From positions 1 to 32,975 of the forward strand of contig JAFKFS010000042.1 of the NCBI GenBank assembly GCA_017308115.1: a stretch of DNA of 32,975 nucleotides. The letters are read 5' to 3'. Numbering within the stretch: the first letter of the stretch is position 1; each line of letters starts with the position of its first letter. Positions 1-7,666 of the stretch are shown piece by piece. The notes under the pieces are model-generated. The model did not search any database. It saw nothing but the letters and a program-made list of their open reading frames with translations, and was not told where the DNA came from. Source of the stretch: Bordetella sp. (GTDB lineage Bacteria; Pseudomonadota; Alphaproteobacteria; Caulobacterales; Caulobacteraceae). Made by a program: the position numbers and the translations under genes.

Positions 1-167
<167 letters not shown>

Positions 168-266
168 TTCGATCTCGGGAAGGGCGGGCGCAATTCGTTC
201 CTAGATCGTGGAACCTTCGCCGACAACCGCTGACGCCGGGTCAAGGCCGATTGCGTGGCTTCTGCT

Positions 267-1181
267 TCACGTATCGGACAGGAGGCCGGTTCCTTCGATC
301 TCGACGGGACCGGTCATGAAGACATGGCCCGACGCCTCGTCCCAGTCGATGGTCAGTTCGCCGCCGTCGACGACCACCGTCGCCTTGCGATCGGTCAGGC
401 CGCGCCGCGCCGAGGCCACCAGGGCGGCGCAGGCGCCGGTGCCGCAGGCCAGGGTCAGGCCCGCGCCCCGCTCCCAGACCCGCAACCGGATATGATCGCG
501 GCCCAGGACGTCAGCGAAGCCGACGTTGACGCCCTCGGGAAACAGGGGGTGACGCTCGACCAGGGAGCCGGAGCCGCGCACGAAGGCGTCGTCCTGGCGG
601 TCGGTGAAGAAGACCACATGGGGATTGCCCATGGAAACGGCGCCCGGCGTGTGCAGCACGGGGTCGTCGATCGGCCCGACCTGAAGCTCGATCCCGCGCG
701 TGTCCATCGCCTCCGACAGCGGCACCTCGGACCAGTCGAGGCGGGGCGCGCCCATGTCGACGGTCACCTGGTGGATAGCCGCGGTCGTCGCCCCCCCGAT
801 CTGATCGAGGGAATCTTCCGACCCGACGCGGCCTGGAAGAGAGGATGGGGCGCGCCGCGCGGTGGTCGGGCCGGCGGCGGTGTCGATGACCACCGTCTCC
901 TTGCCGGTCGCCTCCAGCAGCAGCCAGCCGACGCAGCGCAGGGCGTTGCCGCAGGTCTGGACCATGGAGCCGTCCGCGTTCCACACCCGCATGAAGGCGT
1001 CGGCCGTTTCGGACGGCTCGACGCCGATCAACTGGTCGAAGCCGCCCAGGCCCGCCGCCGGATCGGCCAGGGCGCGCACCTGGTCCCCGCTCGGATGGAA
1101 GGGCCGTTCGAAGGCCTGGACGACGATGAAGGCGTTTCCGGCGCCGTTCATGCGGATGTAGGGTCGGGCGGGTTGGCTCAT
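267..1181 (-). CDS. dapF: Diaminopimelate epimerase
   Basis: DapF interconverts LL- and meso-diaminopimelate in the cytoplasm, for lysine and peptidoglycan synthesis. Both catalytic cysteines of the two-base mechanism are visible: TCGNALRC (Cys77) and LACGTGACAA (Cys246), along with the N-terminal MNGAGNAF motif. I start at 1181 (MSQPARPY) because an AAGGG lies just upstream; an ATG four codons earlier (1193) lacks a ribosome site. The protein is 304 residues against about 274 in E. coli. The excess is mainly one block of about 22 residues (roughly 111-132) between GPTTAR and the strand HQVTVDMGAP, described separately as a palindromic insertion. The gene is divergent from the channel gene (50-bp gap) and upstream of the malic enzyme gene on the same strand. 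Confidence 0.93.
   Translation of the reverse strand: MSQPARPYIRMNGAGNAFIVVQAFERPFHPSGDQVRALADPAAGLGGFDQLIGVEPSETADAFMRVWNADGSMVQTCGNALRCVGWLLLEATGKETVVIDTAAGPTTARRAPSSLPGRVGSEDSLDQIGGATTAAIHQVTVDMGAPRLDWSEVPLSEAMDTRGIELQVGPIDDPVLHTPGAVSMGNPHVVFFTDRQDDAFVRGSGSLVERHPLFPEGVNVGFADVLGRDHIRLRVWERGAGLTLACGTGACAALVASARRGLTDRKATVVVDGGELTIDWDEASGHVFMTGPVEIEGTGLLSDT
786..852. repeat. Palindromic in-frame insertion inside dapF
   Basis: This stretch encodes extra residues in DapF (APSSLPGRVGSEDSL and onward) that interrupt the normal alignment between GPTTAR and HQVTVDMG. At DNA level it holds nested inverted repeats: TCTTCC at 814-819 pairs with GGAAGA at 835-840, and CGCCCC at 789-794 pairs with GGGGCG at 847-852. 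The added length keeps the frame open. The peptide resembles translated interspersed repeats of Caulobacterales genomes (PSSLPGRVG type), which is recognition from memory. The exact ends are approximate. Confidence 0.5.
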
Positions 1182-1230
1182 GACGCCCTTCATATAGGAT
1201 TTTTCGCCGGTTCATGTATCGCTGACGACG

Positions 1231-2034
1231 ATGACGTCTGATCATAGCGAAACCGCCAAACCCGACGGGCTGCGGCTGAGGGCGCGTCTGCGCTACCTCT
1301 ATCACGGCGCCCAGCCGGCGGCGGTGAAGTTCCGCCTGATGGTGATCATCGTCGACCTGATCATCATCGGCTTCTTCCTGGCCGCGCCGATCCTGAAGGA
1401 GGCGGGCTGGGTCTTCTATGTCGCCGACTACTTCATCGCCGCCATTCTGGGCCTGGACCTGGCGGCGCGGGCCTATGCCTATTCCGACATCCGCGACTGG
1501 CTGAAGAAGCCCATCGTCTGGGTCGACCTGTTCGTGCTGGCGACCCTGCTGTTCCCGGCCTGGCTGGCGAATTTCGGCTTCCTGCGGCTGCTGCGGTTCT
1601 GGAGCCTGCTGAACAGCGACCTGTTCTGGCGCACCATCGGCCGCCGGTTCGACGATACCCGCGTCGAGGAGATCACCCGCGCCCTGGCCGCCCTGGTCAC
1701 CTTCGTCTTCGTGACGACCGGCTTCGTCTACGCCTATTTCCGGGGCAAGGCCGAGCACATCAACGGCTATCTGGACGCCCTGTATTTCACCGTCGCCACC
1801 CTGACGACCACGGGCTTCGGCGACATCACCCTGCCGGGCAACTGGGGCCGGGTCATCTCCATCGTCGTCATGCTGGTGGGCATCACCCTGTTCATCCGCC
1901 TGGCCCAGACCCTGATCCGGCCGCACAAGGTCAAGTTCCCCTGCCCTGTCTGCGGGCTTCAGAAGCACGACCCGGACGCCGTCCACTGCAAGGCCTGCGG
2001 CCAGATCCTGTGCATCCCCGACGACGGCGACTGA
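1231..2034 (+). CDS. Six-helix voltage-gated-like K+ channel with zinc ribbon
   Basis: The 267-residue protein has the layout of a Kv-type subunit. Hydrophobic segments lie near residues 36-56, 64-84 and 93-110. An Arg-containing S4-like segment (FGFLRLLRFW) is near 114-124, followed by S5 near 148-168, a pore loop and S6 near 210-228. The selectivity filter TTTGFGD (residues 192-198) matches the K+ channel signature. After S6 comes a short C-terminal four-cysteine zinc ribbon, CPVC...CKAC, unlike the cyclic-nucleotide or RCK domains common in bacterial channels. It should work as a tetramer in the inner membrane; gating is unknown. The ATG at 1231 lacks a clear Shine-Dalgarno. S4 has few positive charges, so real voltage dependence is uncertain. 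Confidence 0.82.
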   Translation: MTSDHSETAKPDGLRLRARLRYLYHGAQPAAVKFRLMVIIVDLIIIGFFLAAPILKEAGWVFYVADYFIAAILGLDLAARAYAYSDIRDWLKKPIVWVDLFVLATLLFPAWLANFGFLRLLRFWSLLNSDLFWRTIGRRFDDTRVEEITRALAALVTFVFVTTGFVYAYFRGKAEHINGYLDALYFTVATLTTTGFGDITLPGNWGRVISIVVMLVGITLFIRLAQTLIRPHKVKFPCPVCGLQKHDPDAVHCKACGQILCIPDDGD

Positions 2035-2061
2035 GGCGCGGCCTGCGGCGAAAGATTACAA

Positions 2062-2079
2062 GCCTGTAAGATTACAGGC
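2062..2079. promoter_or_regulatory. Perfect palindrome upstream of the first oligopeptidase gene
   Basis: GCCTGTAA-GA-TTACAGGC is a perfect 8-2-8 inverted repeat 63 bp before the ATG at 2143. A further TTACA half-site lies just to the left (2056-2060), giving alternating TTACA/TGTAA/TTACA spacing. It has the size of an operator for a dimeric repressor. No dedicated regulator gene sits beside it, so the binding protein is unknown. Confidence 0.45.
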
Positions 2080-2142
2080 GCTTGCCCCCCGCCCCCGGCC
2101 TCGCCAAGGTGCCGCGGAACATTCGTCCGTTGGGGGACATCC

Positions 2143-4314
2143 ATGACCATCCGCACGCTGGCGTCCGCCGCCGCCCTTTGTCTCGCCGCCGGAGCCGCAC
2201 CCGTCGCCATGGCCCAGACCACCGTATCCGCAAGCGCCGCCTCGACGGCTCCGGGCTTCGCGACCAGCGAGGCGACCGACCCCTATCTGTGGCTGGAGGA
2301 GGTCGAGGGCGAACGCGCCATGGCGTGGGTCAAGGCGCACAATGAGACCTCCCTGGGAACGCTGCAGGGCGACCCGCGCTATGAGGCCCTGCACCAGCAG
2401 GCGCTGGACCTGGTGCAGTCGCGCGACCGCATCCCCTCGCCCGGCTTCACCCACGACGGCCGCGTCGACAACTTCTGGCAGGACGCCGACCATGTGCGCG
2501 GCGTCTGGCGGCGCACGACGCTGGCGTCCTATCGCACCGACGCGCCGCAGTGGGAGACCATCCTGGACATCGACGCCCTGTCGGCGGCCGAGGGCGCCAA
2601 CTGGGTCTACAAGGGCGCGTCCTGCCTGCCGCCGGAAGAGCGTTACTGCCTGATCTCCCTGTCGAACGGCGGCAAGGACGCGGTGACGATCCGCGAGTTC
2701 GACAGCGTCACGAAGACCTTCGTCGAAGGCGGGATTTCGCTGCCCGAATCCAAGGGCGGCGCCGGCTGGATCGACAAGGATACGCTGCTGGTCTCGCGCG
2801 ACTTCGGCGAAGGGTCGCTGACGGACTCGGGCTATCCGCGCACCGTGCGTCTGATGAAGCGCGGCCAGAGCGTCGATCAGGCGGTCGAGGTCTTCGCCGG
2901 TGAGAAGACCGACGTCTCGGTTTCGGGCTACACCCTGCGCGACGCCGACGGCGTGGTTCAGGCGGTGCTGCTGAACCGGGGGATCAACTTCTACGAGGGC
3001 GAGACCTGGCGCCTGAACGCCGACGGCTCGACCACCAAGCTGGAGCTGCCGCTCAAGTCCAGCATCAACGCCCTGGTCGCCGGCCAGCTGGTGGTGACGA
3101 CGGATCAGGACTGGACCGCGCCCTCGGGCCAGGAATTCAGGACCGGCGACGTCATCGCCTGGCCGCTGCAGGCCTGGCTGGCCGATCCGAAGACTCCGGC
3201 GCAACTGGTCATCCGCCCCGGCGAGCGCGAGGCGATCGAGGGGATCAACGCCACCCGCAACAAGCTGGTCGTGGCCCTGTATGAAAACGTGCGCGGCTCG
3301 GTCTATGTCTACGACCCGGCCGACTGGAGCCGCACGCGCCTGGACCTGCCGCAGAACGTCTCGGTCGGCGTCGGCTCGGCGTCGGAGCGCGACGACAAGA
3401 TCTTCGTCAGCGTCACCGGTTATCTGAATCCGTCCAGCCTCTACCTGGCCGATGCGGCGACCGGCGCGGTCGCCCTGACCAAGGCCCTGCCGGCCAAGTT
3501 CGACGCCAGCGGCATGCGCGTCGATCAGTTCGAGGCCCGCAGCGCCGACGGGACGATGATCCCCTACTTCGTCGTCCACAAGGACGCCATGGCGATGGAC
3601 GGCTCGAACCCGACGCTGCTGTACGGCTACGGCGGCTTCCAGTCGTCGCTGCTGCCCGGCTATTCGCCGACGGTGGGCAAGCTGTGGCTGGAGCGGGGCG
3701 GGGTCTATGTCATCGCCAATACGCGAGGCGGCGGCGAGTTCGGACCGAAATGGCACCAGGCGGCCCAGCAGCAGAACCGCCAGCGCGCGCATGAAGACTT
3801 CCAGGCCGTGGCTCAGGATCTGATCACGCGCGGGATCACCTCGCAGCCGCGCCTGGGGATCATGGGCGGCTCGCAAGGCGGCCTCTTCATGGGCGCCATG
3901 CTGACCCAGCGCCCGGACCTGATCAATGCGGCGGTCATCCAGGTGCCCCTGTTCGACATGCTGCGCTTCCACAAGCTGCTGGCCGGGGCCAGCTGGATGG
4001 GCGAATACGGCGACCCGGACATCCCCGAACAGCGCGCCTGGATCGAGCAGTACTCGCCCTATCAGCGTCTGGCGGCGGGGCAGCTCTATCCGGAAGTCTT
4101 CATCCACACCTCGACCAAGGACGACCGGGTCCACCCCGGCCACGCCCGCAAGGCGGCTGCGCGGATGGAGGAACTGGGCTATCCGGTCCTCTTCTATGAA
4201 AACACCGACGGCGGCCACGCGGCCGGCGCCAACCTGCGTGAGACGGCCCGCCGCATCGCGCTGGAATACACCTATCTGACCCGGCGGCTGATGGATCAGC
4301 CGGCGCAGCGGTAA
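2143..4314 (+). CDS. Secreted S9A prolyl oligopeptidase family serine peptidase (copy 1)
   Basis: The 723-residue protein has an N-terminal Sec signal peptide (hydrophobic core near residues 7-20, likely cleavage after AMA near 24), so it is probably periplasmic. It has the family order: a short N-terminal helix region, a seven-bladed beta-propeller (about 90-440) and a C-terminal alpha/beta hydrolase domain. The triad is visible as Ser577 in GGSQGG, Asp660 in KDDRVHPGH and His692 in DGGHAAG. GGSQGG deviates from the usual GGSNGG by one residue. RGGGEFGP near 527 is the expected oxyanion-region motif. These enzymes cut short proline-containing or related peptides; the actual substrate cannot be read from sequence. 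A paralogue follows at 4456. A palindromic operator candidate lies upstream at 2062-2079. Confidence 0.9.
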   Translation: MTIRTLASAAALCLAAGAAPVAMAQTTVSASAASTAPGFATSEATDPYLWLEEVEGERAMAWVKAHNETSLGTLQGDPRYEALHQQALDLVQSRDRIPSPGFTHDGRVDNFWQDADHVRGVWRRTTLASYRTDAPQWETILDIDALSAAEGANWVYKGASCLPPEERYCLISLSNGGKDAVTIREFDSVTKTFVEGGISLPESKGGAGWIDKDTLLVSRDFGEGSLTDSGYPRTVRLMKRGQSVDQAVEVFAGEKTDVSVSGYTLRDADGVVQAVLLNRGINFYEGETWRLNADGSTTKLELPLKSSINALVAGQLVVTTDQDWTAPSGQEFRTGDVIAWPLQAWLADPKTPAQLVIRPGEREAIEGINATRNKLVVALYENVRGSVYVYDPADWSRTRLDLPQNVSVGVGSASERDDKIFVSVTGYLNPSSLYLADAATGAVALTKALPAKFDASGMRVDQFEARSADGTMIPYFVVHKDAMAMDGSNPTLLYGYGGFQSSLLPGYSPTVGKLWLERGGVYVIANTRGGGEFGPKWHQAAQQQNRQRAHEDFQAVAQDLITRGITSQPRLGIMGGSQGGLFMGAMLTQRPDLINAAVIQVPLFDMLRFHKLLAGASWMGEYGDPDIPEQRAWIEQYSPYQRLAAGQLYPEVFIHTSTKDDRVHPGHARKAAARMEELGYPVLFYENTDGGHAAGANLRETARRIALEYTYLTRRLMDQPAQR

Positions 4315-4322
4315 TACCATGC

Positions 4323-4447
4323 CCGCTCATCCCCGCGGAGGCGGGGACCCAGGTTTGAGCGCCTCGCTCGACCTGGGCCATGAGCGAACTCTGGCGGCGG
4401 CTTATCGGGCCAAAGCACTGGGTCCCCGCCTCCGCGGGGATGAGCGG
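4323..4447. repeat. Interspersed element with 30-bp perfect terminal inverted repeats
   Basis: Positions 4323-4352 (CCGCTCATCCCCGCGGAGGC and onward) and 4418-4447 are exact reverse complements over 30 bp, flanking a 65-bp centre. The element fills nearly the whole gap between the two oligopeptidase genes. Its right end runs into the Shine-Dalgarno of the second gene: GGAGA at 4446-4450 uses the last two G of the repeat. Such CATCCCCGC-ended palindromes are common non-coding repeats in Caulobacterales; this is recognised from memory and only one copy is visible here. In RNA it could form a very stable hairpin between the two cistrons. Confidence 0.8.
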
Positions 4448-4455
4448 AGAAGATT

Positions 4456-6657
4456 GTGAAAACCCTGTTCCTGTCAGCTGCCTTGCCTGTGTTGATCCTG
4501 GCCGCCGGGCCGGCCCTGGCCCAGGGCGCGCCCGCCGATCCGGCCGCCGCGTCCGCGGCCACGCCGCCGCCGCACTTCCCGCGCGACCTGTCGCCCGAGG
4601 GGGTCAGGGCCGCCGACGACCATCTGGCGCTGGAAGAGGTGGACGGCGCCGAGGCGCGCGCCTTCGTCGCCGCCGAGAATGAAAAGTCGCTGGCCGCCCT
4701 GACCGGCGATCGGCGCTACGAGCCTTTCCGCCAGCAGGCGCAGGCCATACTGACAGCGACCGACCGCATCCCCGGCGTCAGCTTCCTGGGCGAGGGCCTC
4801 GGCAATTTCTGGCAGGACGCGGCCAATCCCAAGGGCGTCTGGCGTCGCACGACGCTGGACAGCTATCGCACGGCCCAGCCGCAGTGGGAGACGCTGCTGG
4901 ACATCGACGCCCTGGCCAAGGCCGAGGGCAAGGACTGGGTGTTCAAGGGCGCGAACTGCCTGGCGCCGGACGAGACCCGCTGCCTGATCAATCTGTCGGA
5001 CGGCGGCAAGGACGCCGTGACCGTGCGCGAGTTCGATCTGACGACCAGGCGGTTCGTGGACGGCGGCTTCGTCATCCCCGAAGGCAAGCACCGCATCTCC
5101 TGGCTGGACCGCGACACCCTGCTGATCGCCACCGACTTCGGGCCCGGCACGATGACGGAGTCCGGCTATCCCTACATCATCAAGTCCCTGAAACGCGGCC
5201 ACCCTCTGGAGCACGCGACCGAGGTCTATCGCGGCGAGCAGGGCGACGGCGGCTACGGCGTCTCGCCCATGGTCTTCCGCGACAAGGCGGGCGCGGTCGA
5301 GGCCGTGCTGTTCAGCCGCCCGCTGGACACCTTCCGCTCGGAGACGTGGTGGTTGAAGGATGGGCTTCCGGTGCGCCTTCATATTCCGAGCCGCGTGACC
5401 CTTCACGGCATGCTTGGTCAGGCTCTGGTGTTTGGTCTGGACGAGGACTGGAACGGGTCTATCAAGTCTTTCAAGGCGGGAGCCCTGGTCGCACCGCCGC
5501 TCGTGGACTTGGATACCGAGAACTCTACCCTCGTTTTCGGCAACGTCCATGTCGAGATGTTCACGCCGACCGAGCGTCAGTCCGTGGCGGATGTCGCCGT
5601 TCTGGATGATCGTCTAGTGGTGGCGCTGAACGACAATGTGCGCGGTCGCCTGCTTACTCTCATGCCCCGTGGTGAGCAGCCTGTTAGGTCGAGCGAGTGG
5701 GCCGTGCCCGCCAATAGCGCCGTGGGTCTTGGCGACAGCTCCAAGGCCAAGGGTCAGGTCTTCGTCTCGACGCAGGGCTTCCTGACGCCGCCGACCCTCA
5801 GCCTGGCGGACGTCTCGACCGCCGCCCTGACCGAGCTGAAATCGGCGCCCGCCAAGTTCGACGCCTCGACCCATGTGGTCGAGCAGTTCGAGGCGACCTC
5901 GACCGACGGGACGAAGATCCCCTACTTCGTCACCCGGCCGAAGGATCTGGCGATGGACGGGACTGGCCCGACCATCCTGTTCGGCTACGGCGGCTTCCAG
6001 GCCAGCTTCCCGCCCGCCTACAAGCCCGAGATGGGCAAGCTGTGGCTCGAGAACGGCGGCGTCTTCGTCCAGGCCAATATCCGCGGCGGCGGCGAGTTCG
6101 GGCCCGGCTGGCACCAGGCGGCCCTGCGCGAGAACCGCCAGCGCGCCTTCGACGACTTCGCCGCCGTGGCCCGTGATCTGGAGCGGCGCCGCATCACCAG
6201 CCCGCGCCATCTGGGCATCTACGGCCGCTCGAACGGCGGGGTGCTGACCTCGGTGTCCATCACCCAGCATCCGGAGCTGTTCAACGCGGCGGTCATCGAG
6301 AGCCCCCTGATCGACATGCTGCGTTATCAGGAGCTGCCGGCCGGCGCGTCCTGGATCGGCGAATACGGCGATCCGCGCATCCCCGGCGACGCGGAATTCA
6401 TCGCCCGCTACTCGGCCTATCAGCAGCTGCGGCCCGAGGTGAAGTATCCGCGCGTCTACATCACCACCAATACGCGCGACGACCGGGTCCACCCCGGCCA
6501 CGCCCGCAAGTTCGCGGCGCGTCTCGGCGACCAGGGCCACGACCATCTCTATTACGAGGACACGGCGGGCGGTCACTCCAACGACGCCGATCCGGTCGCC
6601 AACGCCCGCCGCTGGGCGCGCCACTATGTCTATCTGGCCCAGCAGCTGATGGACTGA
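4456..6657 (+). CDS. Secreted S9A prolyl oligopeptidase family serine peptidase (copy 2)
   Basis: This is a 733-residue paralogue of the preceding gene. The start is GTG at 4456, supported by GGAGA five bases upstream and by an immediate signal peptide (MKTLFLSAALPVLIL, cleavage after ALA near residue 22). The triad is Ser592 in GRSNGG, Asp675 in RDDRVHPGH and His707 in AGGHSN. Propeller and hydrolase domains are in the usual order, with RGGGEFGP before the nucleophile. The two copies share local DNA identity; for example 4120-4152 and 6478-6510 are identical over 33 bp, which suggests duplication or gene conversion. Codons of about residues 300-435, in the propeller, are unlike the rest of the gene (see 5350-5765). 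The substrate is unknown. Confidence 0.9.
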   Translation: MKTLFLSAALPVLILAAGPALAQGAPADPAAASAATPPPHFPRDLSPEGVRAADDHLALEEVDGAEARAFVAAENEKSLAALTGDRRYEPFRQQAQAILTATDRIPGVSFLGEGLGNFWQDAANPKGVWRRTTLDSYRTAQPQWETLLDIDALAKAEGKDWVFKGANCLAPDETRCLINLSDGGKDAVTVREFDLTTRRFVDGGFVIPEGKHRISWLDRDTLLIATDFGPGTMTESGYPYIIKSLKRGHPLEHATEVYRGEQGDGGYGVSPMVFRDKAGAVEAVLFSRPLDTFRSETWWLKDGLPVRLHIPSRVTLHGMLGQALVFGLDEDWNGSIKSFKAGALVAPPLVDLDTENSTLVFGNVHVEMFTPTERQSVADVAVLDDRLVVALNDNVRGRLLTLMPRGEQPVRSSEWAVPANSAVGLGDSSKAKGQVFVSTQGFLTPPTLSLADVSTAALTELKSAPAKFDASTHVVEQFEATSTDGTKIPYFVTRPKDLAMDGTGPTILFGYGGFQASFPPAYKPEMGKLWLENGGVFVQANIRGGGEFGPGWHQAALRENRQRAFDDFAAVARDLERRRITSPRHLGIYGRSNGGVLTSVSITQHPELFNAAVIESPLIDMLRYQELPAGASWIGEYGDPRIPGDAEFIARYSAYQQLRPEVKYPRVYITTNTRDDRVHPGHARKFAARLGDQGHDHLYYEDTAGGHSNDADPVANARRWARHYVYLAQQLMD
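5350..5765 (+). other. Codon-atypical segment within oligopeptidase copy 2
   Basis: From about codon 299 to 437 the gene uses CTT, GGT, TCT, GTT, ATT, TTG, CTA, ACT and AGG repeatedly. The flanking parts of the gene, and the whole of copy 1, are dominated by codons ending in G or C. The reading frame is intact and the propeller pattern continues (for example VALNDNVRGRL). This looks like a mosaic segment acquired by recombination from a donor with lower GC. The edges are judged by eye. Confidence 0.55.
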
Positions 6658-6671
6658 TCTCTTCGCTGACT

Positions 6672-6766
6672 CGTCATCCCGGCCGCAGGGCGCCGGGACC
6701 GCCGAAGGCGCGATGTCGGCGTTCGGAGCGGTCCCGGATAGCGGCTGCGCCGCTTCCGGGATGACG
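6672..6766. repeat. Intergenic palindromic repeat with CGTCATCCCGG ends
   Basis: CGTCATCCCGG (6672-6682) and CCGGGATGACG (6756-6766) are exact inverted repeats. Inside them GGGACCGC (left) and GCGGTCCC (right) form a second matched pair. The element occupies most of the 175-bp gap between the second oligopeptidase gene and the DUF1223 gene. It may act as a transcript-end hairpin, but there is no T-tract, so I call it a repeat and not a terminator. Confidence 0.7.
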
Positions 6767-6832
6767 TGTCCTCTGCTTCCGCTCACGCATTTATGAGCGG
6801 CGCCTTCGAGTGGAAAAGATAGGATCGCGGCC

Positions 6833-7591
6833 ATGATGGCACGGGGCCTGTTCAGGTACGGGATGGCGACGGCGGTCGCGGGCGCGGCCCTGCTGGCCGT
6901 CGCCGCCGCGCCTGCCCGTTCGCGCGAGCGCGACGCCCCGGTCCAGCCGGTGGTGGTCGAGCTGTTCACCGCCCAGGGCTGCGCCGGCTGTCCCGACGCC
7001 AACCGTACGGTCGAGACGGTGGCCGAGACTCCGGGCGTGATCGTCCTGACCTACGGCGTCGACTACTGGGACTATCTGGGCTGGTCCGACACCTTCGCCC
7101 GGCCCGAGTTCGCCGAGCGCCAGCGCGCCTATCGCCAGGCCCTGAAGCTGCGGAACGTCTCCACGCCCCAGGTGGTGATCGACGGGCGGCGCCATGTCTC
7201 GGGCGCCCGCTCGCCGGAGCTGAAGGCCGCCGTCGAGGCCGAGGCCCGCGAACGCGGATGGCCGCCCGAGATCGAGTTCCGCGAGACCGGCGACCGCGTC
7301 GGCGTCGGCTCGGGCCGCGCGCCTCTGGGCGGGGCCGAGGTGGTGGCCGTCCTCTATCGCCCCGGTCAGCAGACGGTCGAGGTCAAGGGCGGCGACAATC
7401 GCGGTCAGGCCGTCACCCACGTCAATGTGGTGCGCGAAGTGCGCCGCCTGGGCGACTGGAGCGGCCGGCCGGTCCTCTATCCCCTGCCGGCGGACGCCGA
7501 TGCGAACGACGGCGTCGTCGTGCTGCTCCAGGCCAAGGGCGATCGCCGCATCCTGTCGTCCGCCGCCCGCGCGGAACCGGGGCGCGATTGA
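6833..7591 (+). CDS. DUF1223 thioredoxin-like exported protein
   Basis: The 252-residue protein belongs to the DUF1223 family, a thioredoxin-fold group of unassigned function. An N-terminal hydrophobic stretch (about residues 11-27, ending AAPARS) suggests export. The redox-like CxxC is in VVVELFTAQGCAGCPDAN (Cys50, Cys53) after the first strand. The family motifs TYGVDYWDYLGW and STPQVVIDGRRHVSG follow (about 78-90 and 125-140). Two in-frame ATGs start the gene (6833 and 6836); upstream GGAT is a weak ribosome site. A periplasmic thiol-disulfide role is plausible by fold but not demonstrated for the family. It is separated from kup by 75 bp and may be transcribed with it. Confidence 0.85.
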   Translation: MMARGLFRYGMATAVAGAALLAVAAAPARSRERDAPVQPVVVELFTAQGCAGCPDANRTVETVAETPGVIVLTYGVDYWDYLGWSDTFARPEFAERQRAYRQALKLRNVSTPQVVIDGRRHVSGARSPELKAAVEAEARERGWPPEIEFRETGDRVGVGSGRAPLGGAEVVAVLYRPGQQTVEVKGGDNRGQAVTHVNVVREVRRLGDWSGRPVLYPLPADADANDGVVVLLQAKGDRRILSSAARAEPGRD

Positions 7592-7666
7592 ACCGCTGAC
7601 GGAAAAGGTCTAAAGGCCCGCCGCTCTTGATGGGCGCGCCTCCTCGCGCGGCCCGGAGAAAATTGC

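Noticed and set aside
2056-4320. 754-codon open frame antisense to the first oligopeptidase gene
   Set aside because: A shadow of high-GC codon structure; no recognisable domain, and the opposite strand encodes a clear S9A peptidase.
4323-4447. Inverted-repeat element considered as an insertion sequence or MITE with target-site duplication
   Set aside because: No transposase and no clear flanking direct repeat. It fits a non-coding interspersed palindrome better.
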